10,268 bases of DNA from Chloroflexota bacterium. Its GTDB lineage: Bacteria > Chloroflexota > Ktedonobacteria > Ktedonobacterales > Ktedonobacteraceae. Of the stretch, positions 1 to 5,909 are shown piece after piece (the first letter of the stretch is position 1; the number at the start of each line of letters is the position of its first letter). Made by a program: the position numbers and the translations under genes. A model generated the notes under the pieces. That model made no database searches, had not been told where the DNA came from, and saw nothing but the letters and a program-made list of their open reading frames with translations. Location of the stretch: positions 1-10,268 of the forward strand of contig DAHVFL010000137.1 in NCBI GenBank assembly GCA_027316975.1, written 5' to 3'.

Positions 1-1
1 G

Positions 2-736
2 CCCGATGGCGAGCCTTCGCGAGTTGGCACGAGTTATCCCGACGCGGCGGCAGGGGTGAGCGCGGCCTTTGCGATCACCTCCGCGCTGCGCCATGTGAAG
101 CGCACGGGTCGGGGGCAGTGGATCGACCTTGGGCAGACGCTAACGGCTGCGGCGCTGACGGATACCGCGGTGATTGAGTATACTGTCAACGGCACTATCC
201 AGCAGCGCAACGGGGATGCGCATCGTTTCTTCGCGCCCCACAATGTTTACCCATGCAGAGGCGAAGACCAGTGGTGCGCCGTGTCGGTTGAGAATGACGC
301 GGAGTTCGCGGCGCTGGCGGCGGCTATGGGGCAACCCGCGCTGGCGCAAGATGCGGGTTATGCTAGCAACGCGGCGCGTATCCAGAATCGCGAATCGCTG
401 GATGAGCGTATCAGTGCGTGGACTGAGCAGTTTGACCATTACGATGTCATGCGTCGCCTGCAGGCGGTGGGTGTGGCGGCAGGCGCGGTACTCAGCACGG
501 GCGAGTTTGTGACGGATGAGCATGTGCGGGCGCGTGGCTTCATGGAGCGGTTCGATCATACGGTGGTGGGCGATAAGCTGTATCCCGGCGTGCCGTTCAA
601 GATGTCGGAGACGCCGGGTTATATTCACCGTCCCGCTCCCATGCTGGGCGCGGACACCGAGTATATCTTCAAAACCTTGCTGAATATGAGCGATGAAGAG
701 ATTCAGCAACTGGATGACGAGGGAATACTGGTATAG
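2..736 (+). CDS. Class III (CaiB/BaiF) CoA-transferase, 5'-truncated
   Basis: The open frame runs in from the left edge (frame of base 2), leaving 244 C-terminal residues of a protein whose family is usually about 400 aa. Family III CoA-transferases move CoA between carboxylic acids through an enzyme-bound acyl anhydride. Visible family features are SYPDAAAG at the start of the fragment, the TGRGQWIDLGQ stretch, a FFAPHNVYPC segment with the usual GEDQWCAVSVEN continuation, the AGAVLSTGEFVTDEH region that closes the substrate pocket, and an ending of the 'mSdeEIqqLddeGil' type normal for the family. The Asp at 41-43 probably corresponds to the catalytic Asp, but the N-terminal half is missing, so this is inference. 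The substrate cannot be told. The stop TAG (734-736) lies within the left arm of an inverted-repeat element. A GTG at 56 is internal, not a start. Confidence 0.9.
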   Translation, partial: PDGEPSRVGTSYPDAAAGVSAAFAITSALRHVKRTGRGQWIDLGQTLTAAALTDTAVIEYTVNGTIQQRNGDAHRFFAPHNVYPCRGEDQWCAVSVENDAEFAALAAAMGQPALAQDAGYASNAARIQNRESLDERISAWTEQFDHYDVMRRLQAVGVAAGAVLSTGEFVTDEHVRARGFMERFDHTVVGDKLYPGVPFKMSETPGYIHRPAPMLGADTEYIFKTLLNMSDEEIQQLDDEGILV

Positions 737-847
737 CACACATATTATCAATGAGGATAGATTGGTCTGGCTCGCCGGAGAGATCCTTCGCTGCGCTCAG
801 GATGACAACCAGCCCATGGTATCCTCATTGATGATATGTGTGCTATA
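732..847. mobile_element. MITE-like element with 28-bp inverted repeats
   Basis: Left arm 732-759 and right arm 820-847 are inverted repeats matching at 27 of 28 positions. The outer ends read TATAGCACAC and GTGTGCTATA, so a TA target duplication with TAGCACAC termini (the pattern of Tc1/mariner-IS630-derived MITEs) is possible. The 60-bp interior carries one copy (781-807) of the 27-bp repeat found four more times in this window. No coding capacity. The left arm contains the stop codon of the CoA-transferase gene. A hairpin with a long loop could also act on mRNA stability. Classification as a MITE is inferred from structure only. Confidence 0.6.
781..807 (+). repeat. 27-bp interspersed repeat, copy 1
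   Basis: Starts AGATCCTTCGCTGCG and ends CTCAGGATGACA. It is identical to the copy at 10176-10202 and is nested inside the inverted-repeat element 732-847. Inner ATCCT and AGGAT segments can pair as a small stem. Confidence 0.8.
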
Positions 848-952
848 CTATATCTGAGTTAGCAGGTCGGATTTAATTTTTATCCTGAGCCGGATTACTA
901 GAACTAGAGAAGGATGGGCGCGGAAAATGCGCCTCTCATGAGGATAGCTGAT

Positions 953-1993
953 ATGGCGGATACACTTACAATTACGAGCGATATGATTATTCATGATGTG
1001 GTGACAAGGCATCCTGAGACGGTCAAGATTTTTCACGGGCATGGTTTGCCTTGCACGGCCTGCGCGGTTGGCGCGCGTGAAAGCATCGCGGGTGGGGCGC
1101 GCACGCACCGCTTTACGCCGGAGAAGCAGGCGCTGCTGGTGAAAGATTTGAATGCTGTTGTCAGGGGCGAGACGACTTCGGTTGCGCCGAAAAAGGCTCC
1201 GGTCGGGCGCGGCGTGCCGCTGTCGATGGCTCCCGCCGGTAAGGATGGGAATATCAAGCAGGTGATCGCTATAATGAGCGGCAAGGGCGGCGTTGGCAAG
1301 TCGCTTGTGACCGGTTTGCTGGCGGTCTCGCTGCGGCGTCAGGGGATGCGCGTGGGAATTCTGGATGGCGATATTACCGGCCCCAGCATTGCGCGTATGT
1401 TTGGCACGAAGGGCCAGCCGATGAAGTCGGCGAGTGGCGGCATCGATCCTTTGACCAGCCTGGGCGGTATCAAGGTGATGTCGATGAATATGTTCCTGGA
1501 AGAAGAGAGCCAGCCGGTGGTGTGGCGCGGGCCGATGATCTCCAGCGCTATCAAGCAGTTTTATAGCGACGTGGACTGGGGTCGGCTGGATTACCTGCTG
1601 GTTGATCTGCCGCCCGGAACCTCGGATGCGCCGATGACGGTTCTGCAATCGCTGCCGGTGGATGGTATCGTGATTGTTTCGTCGCCGCAGTTGCTGGCGA
1701 CAATGGTGGTGAAGAAGTGCATCAACATGGTGCAGCAGCTCAAGGGCATTATCGTGGGCGTGGTGGAGAATATGTCGTACTTTGAGACGCCCGGCGGGGA
1801 ACGCTACGAGATATTCGGCGCAAGCAATGGTCCTGAACTGGTGGATATGACTAACGCGCCCCTGCTGGCGCAGTTGCCTATCGATTCCGGGTTGACCACG
1901 CTATGCGACGCCGGGCGCATCGAGGAGTATCACAGCGCGGCCTATGAGATGCTGGCCGAGAACTTCATCAATACGTTGAAGATCAAACGGTAA
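953..1993 (+). CDS. Mrp/Nbp35-family P-loop ATPase with N-terminal DUF1858 domain
   Basis: 346 aa. Mrp/ApbC/Nbp35 proteins are cytosolic ATPases that carry and hand over Fe-S clusters. Residues 4-65 look like DUF1858 (TITSDMIIHDVVTRHPETVKIF, then GLPCTACAVG with C34 and C37). Residues 101-345 are the ATPase: deviant Walker A GKGGVGKS (110-117), LDGDITGPSIARMFG (137-151), VWRGPMIS (190-197), VDLPPGTSD (217-225), and ENMSYF (272-277) followed by YEIFG. The bridging-cluster motif normally at this point, CPxC, reads TPGG (279-282), so both cysteines are absent. The only cysteine pair is in the DUF1858 domain. Start: ATG 953 has GAGGA eight bases upstream; in-frame ATG 914 has its AGAAGG directly abutting and would add 13 residues lacking family similarity, so I prefer 953. 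It follows the CoA-transferase by 216 bp and converges on pheA. Confidence 0.88.
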   Translation: MADTLTITSDMIIHDVVTRHPETVKIFHGHGLPCTACAVGARESIAGGARTHRFTPEKQALLVKDLNAVVRGETTSVAPKKAPVGRGVPLSMAPAGKDGNIKQVIAIMSGKGGVGKSLVTGLLAVSLRRQGMRVGILDGDITGPSIARMFGTKGQPMKSASGGIDPLTSLGGIKVMSMNMFLEEESQPVVWRGPMISSAIKQFYSDVDWGRLDYLLVDLPPGTSDAPMTVLQSLPVDGIVIVSSPQLLATMVVKKCINMVQQLKGIIVGVVENMSYFETPGGERYEIFGASNGPELVDMTNAPLLAQLPIDSGLTTLCDAGRIEEYHSAAYEMLAENFINTLKIKR

Positions 1994-2051
1994 AACCAAA
2001 GGATGAGATGGCAAAGGGCGTCGCCCTTTGCCATCTCATCCTTTGGTTTTA
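1991..2051. terminator. Bidirectional terminator, 61-bp perfect palindrome
   Basis: Arms 1991-2020 and 2022-2051 are exact 30-bp inverted repeats around the single base T2021. The outermost bases are TAAAACC and GGTTTTA, which give an A-tract before and a U-tract after the stem on either strand. The TAA stops of the plus-strand mrp gene (1991-1993) and of the minus-strand pheA gene (2051-2049) are the two ends of the palindrome. It is a good intrinsic terminator in both directions for the convergent pair. Confidence 0.85.
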
Positions 2052-2918
2052 TGTGTTTTTGGCGAATGAACCGAGCACTTTGCAAAAGGTGGTATGGCTG
2101 GCGAGATCGGCTAAGGCGGTGCGGACGGGTTGGTCGTCGCGGTGTCCTTCAAAGTCGAGGTAGAAGACGTATTCCCAGATGCGCTGGCGCGAGGGGCGCG
2201 ATTCGAGCTTGAGCAGGTTGATGTTGTGGGCGGCCAGCACACCGAGGCACTTGTGCAGCGAGCCGGGCTGGTGGGCGGTTGCCATGACCAGCATGGTTTT
2301 GGCGTCGCCACTGGCGCGCGGAGCAGGTTCGCGGCTCAAGACGATGAAACGGGTGTAGTTGTCTTTGATGGTCTGAATGGCGCTCGCCAGGATTTCCAGC
2401 TCGTAGAGTTCAGCCGCGCCCGCGCTGGCGACAGCGGCGACGCCTTGCAGGTTTTCTTCGCGAATCATTTTCGCGCTGCCTGCTGTGTCGTAGGTGGCGA
2501 CGATTTCCACGCCGAGTTCGCGCAGGTAGACATCGCTCTGCGCCAGCGCCTGCGGGTGGGAGATGACTCGTTTGATGTCGCCGAGTTGCTGTCCTGGCAG
2601 GCAGAGCAGGCAGTGATTGACGGGGTGGCCGATTTCGCCCGCCACGAACAGGTCGTGCTGGCGCAGGAGATCATAGACATCGTTGATGCTGCCAGCCTGT
2701 GAATTTTCAACGGGTACCAGGCCAAATTCCACTTCAGCGGCGGCAACGGCGCGGAACACGTCGGCGAATGCGCGACAGGGTACCGGCTGCGGGCGCGCTC
2801 CGGTCTCCCCGGCATACGCCTGCTTGCCAAAGTAGACGCCGACGGCTTCGTCGCCGAACGCGCCGCGCTCGCCCTGGAAGGCGACGCGCAAAGGTGTGAG
2901 CGCCGGGGATTGCGGCAT
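2049..2918 (-). CDS. pheA: Prephenate dehydratase with ACT domain
   Basis: 289 aa, normal for a monofunctional PheA of the B. subtilis type (no chorismate mutase domain). It converts prephenate to phenylpyruvate in phenylalanine synthesis. The catalytic lobes (about residues 10-190) show VAFQGERGAFGDEA, VPVENSQAGSINDVYDLL, ISHPQALAQ, YDTAGSAKMI and the DNYTRFIVL segment carrying the catalytic Thr. The C-terminal ACT domain (about 205-285) has HQPGSLHKCLGVLAAHNINLLKLESRP, whose ESRP is the phenylalanine-binding motif, so feedback inhibition by Phe is expected. ATG at 2918-2916 begins MPQSPALTPLRVAF and has GGGAG ten bases upstream. A longer in-frame start at 3014 would only translate a short repeat. 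It converges on the Mrp gene across the shared palindrome. No clear promoter of its own was found; the upstream repeats separate it from the terminator of the small zinc gene. Confidence 0.93.
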   Translation of the reverse strand: MPQSPALTPLRVAFQGERGAFGDEAVGVYFGKQAYAGETGARPQPVPCRAFADVFRAVAAAEVEFGLVPVENSQAGSINDVYDLLRQHDLFVAGEIGHPVNHCLLCLPGQQLGDIKRVISHPQALAQSDVYLRELGVEIVATYDTAGSAKMIREENLQGVAAVASAGAAELYELEILASAIQTIKDNYTRFIVLSREPAPRASGDAKTMLVMATAHQPGSLHKCLGVLAAHNINLLKLESRPSRQRIWEYVFYLDFEGHRDDQPVRTALADLASHTTFCKVLGSFAKNT

Positions 2919-2937
2919 GAAATATGTTCTCCCTGAG

Positions 2938-2994
2938 CAGGGCGGGGGCAAGCTCCGCCCGTACAAGCTCCGCCCGTACCCTGTACGAAGCGCA
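2938..2994 (+). repeat. GC-rich palindromic repeat, copy A, with internal duplication
   Basis: A CAGGGCGGGGGCAAGC start, CGCCCGTACCCTGTACGAAG end. Relative to the neighbouring copy it holds an exact 15-bp tandem duplication, AAGCTCCGCCCGTAC at 2950-2964 and 2965-2979. It sits directly upstream of the pheA ribosome binding site. Confidence 0.8.
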
Positions 2995-3000
2995 GGCGAC

Positions 3001-3042
3001 CAGGGCGGGGGCAAGCCCCGCCCGTACCCTGTACGAAGCGCA
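3001..3042 (+). repeat. GC-rich palindromic repeat, copy B
   Basis: Contains GGGCGGGG, loop GCAAG, then CCCCGCCC, an 8-bp perfect stem, followed by GTACCCTGTACGAAGCGCA. It is the cleanest copy of this family in the window and lies in direct orientation with copy A. Confidence 0.8.
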
Positions 3043-3059
3043 ATACGTGTTATAACAAA

Positions 3060-3296
3060 TCAAGCGATAAAAAAGGGCGACCATTGCGGTCGCCCTATCA
3101 CGTTGGTATATTGAACGTTGTAATGCGATTTGTGATAGAAAACCATGCCTTTGCCAACAACCTTTACGGGCTGGAGTTCTTTGAGCATGATGGCTTCACC
3201 GCATTTGGCGCATACGCGGCTGGTCAGATGGTTGATTTCTTCGCGATTCGCCAGCGATGCGCGCGCTGTTTTTGAAAGTTCACCCTTTTTTGGCAT
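3060..3296 (-). CDS. Small C2H2-type putative zinc-binding protein, unknown function
   Basis: 78 codons. I do not recognise the family. The N-terminus is basic (MPKKGELSKTARASLANREE); the middle has CAKCGEAI followed 22 residues after the second Cys by HKSH, i.e. C-x2-C-x22-H-x2-H with GKGMVFYH before the histidines. This spacing resembles one treble-clef/LIM-like zinc half-site, with His in place of the usual last Cys; zinc binding is inference. ATG 3296-3294 is preceded by AAAGGGG about ten bases upstream, and a strong promoter lies at 3397-3426. The intrinsic terminator (3069-3096) lies inside the frame: codons for GRPQW-SPFF form its stem and U-tract, and the TGA stop (3062-3060) comes after it. 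Transcripts ending at the terminator would have no in-frame stop. The real protein may therefore be truncated or tagged. Confidence 0.7.
   Translation of the reverse strand: MPKKGELSKTARASLANREEINHLTSRVCAKCGEAIMLKELQPVKVVGKGMVFYHKSHYNVQYTNVIGRPQWSPFFIA
3069..3096 (-). terminator. Intrinsic terminator inside the small zinc-protein frame
   Basis: Minus-strand stem AGGGCGACC (complement 3096-3088), loop GCAAT, GGTCGCCCT (complement 3082-3074), then a T run (TTTTTT complement 3074-3069). Nine perfect base pairs plus the U-tract make it a convincing rho-independent terminator. The stop codon of the gene it serves is at 3062-3060, downstream of the U-tract. Confidence 0.85.
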
Positions 3297-3396
3297 TGAT
3301 GTTAGACCCCTTTCGCCTGTCTACTGTCTGTCTATGTACACTCTTGTGGTTGCTGTGACAATGCGCAGCAGACCTGCCCGCATCGTGTCGCTGGCT

Positions 3397-3426
3397 AGTA
3401 TACCATAAGAGGGAATATGCTGTCCA
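3397..3426 (-). promoter_or_regulatory. Promoter of the small zinc-protein gene
   Basis: On the minus strand TGGACA (complement 3426-3421) and TATACT (complement 3402-3397) are separated by 18 bp; each hexamer matches the sigma-70 consensus at five of six positions. The predicted start near 3390 leaves a roughly 95-nt 5' leader containing repeated GACAG units before the AAAGGGG ribosome site. Confidence 0.65.
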
Positions 3427-3460
3427 TTATTGAAAACATGGTACCGGTGTGGAAAATTCC

Positions 3461-4819
3461 CTACGAGAGCGCGGCATCCGCGGCGGCGAGGATATGGCGT
3501 GAATGAGTTTCTTTCATGACCGCCTGCACGACAATTCCTGAAATAAATGTCACTCCTCCTATGATGCCAATGGCCCATGAGACGCCGAACAGGTCGGCCA
3601 ATACGCCGGCTAATAGCGCCCCGACGGCGTAGCCGCTATCACGCCAGAGGCGGTAGACGCCTACTGCCGAGGCTCGCCAATCGGGGTACACAACGTCAGA
3701 GATGGCAGCAAGAAGCGTTGGGTAGACCAGGGCGGTTCCGATTCCAAGCAGGATGAGATCGACTGCCCACCAGGCGAATCCGCGTATGAATGGTAACAGA
3801 CCGATGGCGATTCCCTGGAGCATCATACCTCCCGCGATCATGCCCTTGCGCCCGATGCGGTCGGAGAGCGCGCCTGTCAGCAACTGCGTTATGCCCCAGA
3901 CACCGGGATAGATGCCTGCCAGCAAGCCTATCTGGGCAAGAGTTAAGCCGCGCGCGGCAAAAAAGAGGGGCAATGCTCCCCATGCTAGCCCGTCGTTCAG
4001 GTTGTTGACCAGGCCGGCCTGGCATATCGAAAAGAGCGTGCGGTTCTTCCAGGAGGTGAGCAAGAAGATTTCTTTGAATGATGGAGCCGCTTGCTGATCT
4101 GCTGGTCGGGTCCGGGTCTGCTGTGTTGATGTGGGTGTGTGTTGGAGGGGAGATGCGAGCAATGCCGCTTCGTGACGCGCATGACCACGCGACTCGCGCA
4201 CGAAAAAGAGCGACAGGAGCAGACCGGCCAGCGCAAACACTATGCCAGGCAGGAACGGTTGAGGTCGCAGCCCATACGTAGCGGCAAGGTAGCCGGCGGT
4301 GATGGCCGCGAGAGAGACCGCGATGTACCCCGCCGCTTCATTAATGCCCATGGCAAGGCCTCGGCGGGCGGGTCCAACCAGGTCGATTTTCATGATGACG
4401 GTGGTCGACCAGCATAGGCCCTGATTGATGCCGAGTAAGACGTTGGCAAAGACGATCCATCCCCAGGCCGGGGCAAAGATGATCAGCAAAGGTACAGGCA
4501 GCCCAACTAACCAGCCCGCTACCAGCACACCCTTGCGCCCGATGCGATCGCTCAGCCGGCCGGCGAAGAGGTTTGCCAGCGCTTTGACGACGCCAAAGCT
4601 CACAATAAAGGAGAGCAGCGCTGTTGTCGATGCCAGGCCGAATACGCGCTGACCAAGGAGCGGGATGATACTGCGCTCAAGACCTACCATACCGCCCACA
4701 AAGGCATTGATGAGTACCAGCAAGGCGAACTGTTGCCAGTTGGCGCGCAGGCCAAGTTGAATATGTGCTGGTGTCCCTGATCTTTGCGGGGGAAGCGCCT
4801 GTATATCAGGAGATTGCAC
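3461..4819 (-). CDS. MFS transporter, 12 transmembrane segments
   Basis: 452 aa integral membrane carrier of the major facilitator superfamily. Motif A is present twice, as expected for the duplicated fold: GRLSDRIGRKGVLV (about residues 87-100) between TM2 and TM3, and GALSDRIGRKGMIAGG (about 316-331) between TM8 and TM9. A hydrophilic central loop (about 208-258, rich in Gln, Thr and His) separates the two halves. A conserved-looking YRLWRDSGYAVGALLAG (389-405) lies in TM11. The start is GTG 4819-4817 with GGAG nine bases upstream, overlapping the hydrolase gene by 14 bp, so translation is probably coupled. As third gene of a persulfide-handling operon it may export sulfite, thiosulfate or a sulfur-bearing metabolite. 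The substrate cannot be read from sequence; drug export is the default family alternative. Confidence 0.88.
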   Translation of the reverse strand: MQSPDIQALPPQRSGTPAHIQLGLRANWQQFALLVLINAFVGGMVGLERSIIPLLGQRVFGLASTTALLSFIVSFGVVKALANLFAGRLSDRIGRKGVLVAGWLVGLPVPLLIIFAPAWGWIVFANVLLGINQGLCWSTTVIMKIDLVGPARRGLAMGINEAAGYIAVSLAAITAGYLAATYGLRPQPFLPGIVFALAGLLLSLFFVRESRGHARHEAALLASPLQHTPTSTQQTRTRPADQQAAPSFKEIFLLTSWKNRTLFSICQAGLVNNLNDGLAWGALPLFFAARGLTLAQIGLLAGIYPGVWGITQLLTGALSDRIGRKGMIAGGMMLQGIAIGLLPFIRGFAWWAVDLILLGIGTALVYPTLLAAISDVVYPDWRASAVGVYRLWRDSGYAVGALLAGVLADLFGVSWAIGIIGGVTFISGIVVQAVMKETHSRHILAAADAALS

Positions 4820-5909
4820 AGCGGTTTGCTCCGGCTTCTAGATCGGTCACGCCGCTTTCAGGCAGCAGGCCCATCTCATTGAGATCGACAATCTGGTGAT
4901 GATTGGGCGGAGTCGCCGGAATGCGCGTCATGATTTGTTGCAGAAACGCTTCTCTGGACGAGTGGAGAATCTCGACCCGTTCGTCAATTTCAGCAAGGGT
5001 TGCGGCGATTGGGATGCCGTCAAATGGCACAGGAGCGCTGCTATGTCCTGGGAGAACAAGCGTGTCTGTGGGAAGCGTTAGTAGCTTGCGCAGGCTGTGG
5101 TAAAGGGCGGAGGCGCGTGCCTGGGTCTGTTGCTCATCTGCTTCCAGGTCAGGGCGTCCGATGCTGCCTGGGAAGAGGGTATCCCCTGTGAATAAGAGGT
5201 GATTGTTGAGCAGGTAGCAGGCGCTTTCCGGCGTGTGTCCTGGCGTATGGAGAGCTGTAAGCGCTAGAGTGGGCGTTGTGAGTGTGTCGCCGTCGCGTAT
5301 GGCCGTGAACGGGAAGGAGACGCGCTGTTGATCGGGCAGAAAGAGTATCGCGCCACTGCGTTCTGCGAGCTGGCGCGAACGCGAGAGATGGTCGGCATGA
5401 ATGTGCGTATCAAAGACGCTCGTTACCTGCCAACCGTGCTGTGATGCCAGGTCGAGATACACCTGTGGGTCAAGCGACGCATCAATCACGAAAGCTTCGT
5501 CCTTTGCGCCAATGATATACGAAAGGCATCCTTTTCCGGTACGTCGCACCTGTAAAACTCGCACGGAGTCGCCCGTAATAGGGACTTCAGCCACATTCCA
5601 GGCCAGACTCCATGCTTTCATGCCACCTTCAAGAGAGAATGCCTGAATGCCCTGCGCCTGGAGAAGGCTGGCGGCAATCAGGCTGGTGTTGCCAGCGGCG
5701 CATACGGTGACTACCGGGATGTTCTCCGGCAATGCAAGATGGGCGAGGGCATGGGGATCGCGCGCTTTCAGCGCGTCATAGGCGTCGATGTGGATGCTGC
5801 CGGGAATGGCCCATTCGGCGCGTTCGCTCGTGGGGCGAACATCGAGGACAGTCACTTGCTTACCCTCTTCCAGCCAGGTTCTCAAGGTTTCAACATTCAG
5901 CGTCATCAT
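4806..5909 (-). CDS. Rhodanese-metallo-beta-lactamase fusion, persulfide dioxygenase-like
   Basis: 367 aa, two domains, no signal peptide, so cytoplasmic. Residues 3-110 are a rhodanese domain with LDVRPTSE and the active-site loop CAAGNTS, C70 being the persulfide-carrying cysteine. Residues 115-340 are a metallo-beta-lactamase fold: THIHADHLS (H169, H171, D173, H174), HTPGHTPES (H221, H225), TGDTLFPGSIGRPDL (D243) and LPGHS (H289). H169, H225 and D243 match the three iron ligands of ETHE1-type persulfide dioxygenases, which oxidise glutathione-type persulfide to sulfite. The rhodanese is N-terminal, the reverse of well-known PDO-rhodanese fusions such as PRF and CstB. The start codon ATG overlaps the upstream regulator's TAA by one base (TAATG), with AAGGAG seven bases upstream. 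Glyoxalase II or another hydrolase activity is an alternative, but the rhodanese and operon argue for sulfane sulfur. Confidence 0.88.
   Translation of the reverse strand: MMTLNVETLRTWLEEGKQVTVLDVRPTSERAEWAIPGSIHIDAYDALKARDPHALAHLALPENIPVVTVCAAGNTSLIAASLLQAQGIQAFSLEGGMKAWSLAWNVAEVPITGDSVRVLQVRRTGKGCLSYIIGAKDEAFVIDASLDPQVYLDLASQHGWQVTSVFDTHIHADHLSRSRQLAERSGAILFLPDQQRVSFPFTAIRDGDTLTTPTLALTALHTPGHTPESACYLLNNHLLFTGDTLFPGSIGRPDLEADEQQTQARASALYHSLRKLLTLPTDTLVLPGHSSAPVPFDGIPIAATLAEIDERVEILHSSREAFLQQIMTRIPATPPNHHQIVDLNEMGLLPESGVTDLEAGANRCAIS

Noticed and set aside
914..952. Upstream mrp start at ATG 914
   Set aside because: The AGAAGG sequence abuts the ATG with no spacer, whereas ATG 953 has GAGGA eight bases upstream and begins at the DUF1858 domain. 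It cannot be fully excluded.
848..1648. 266-codon minus-strand frame opposite mrp
   Set aside because: Shadow of the Mrp gene; rich in Arg and His with no domain, while the plus frame has all Mrp motifs.
2130..2702. 190-codon plus-strand frame opposite pheA
   Set aside because: Shadow frame of pheA; no recognisable domain.
2919..3014. Longer pheA start with 32 extra residues
   Set aside because: The extra residues (RSLYGRSLPPP type) are read-through of the GC-rich repeat; ATG 2918 has a ribosome site and matches where the family begins.
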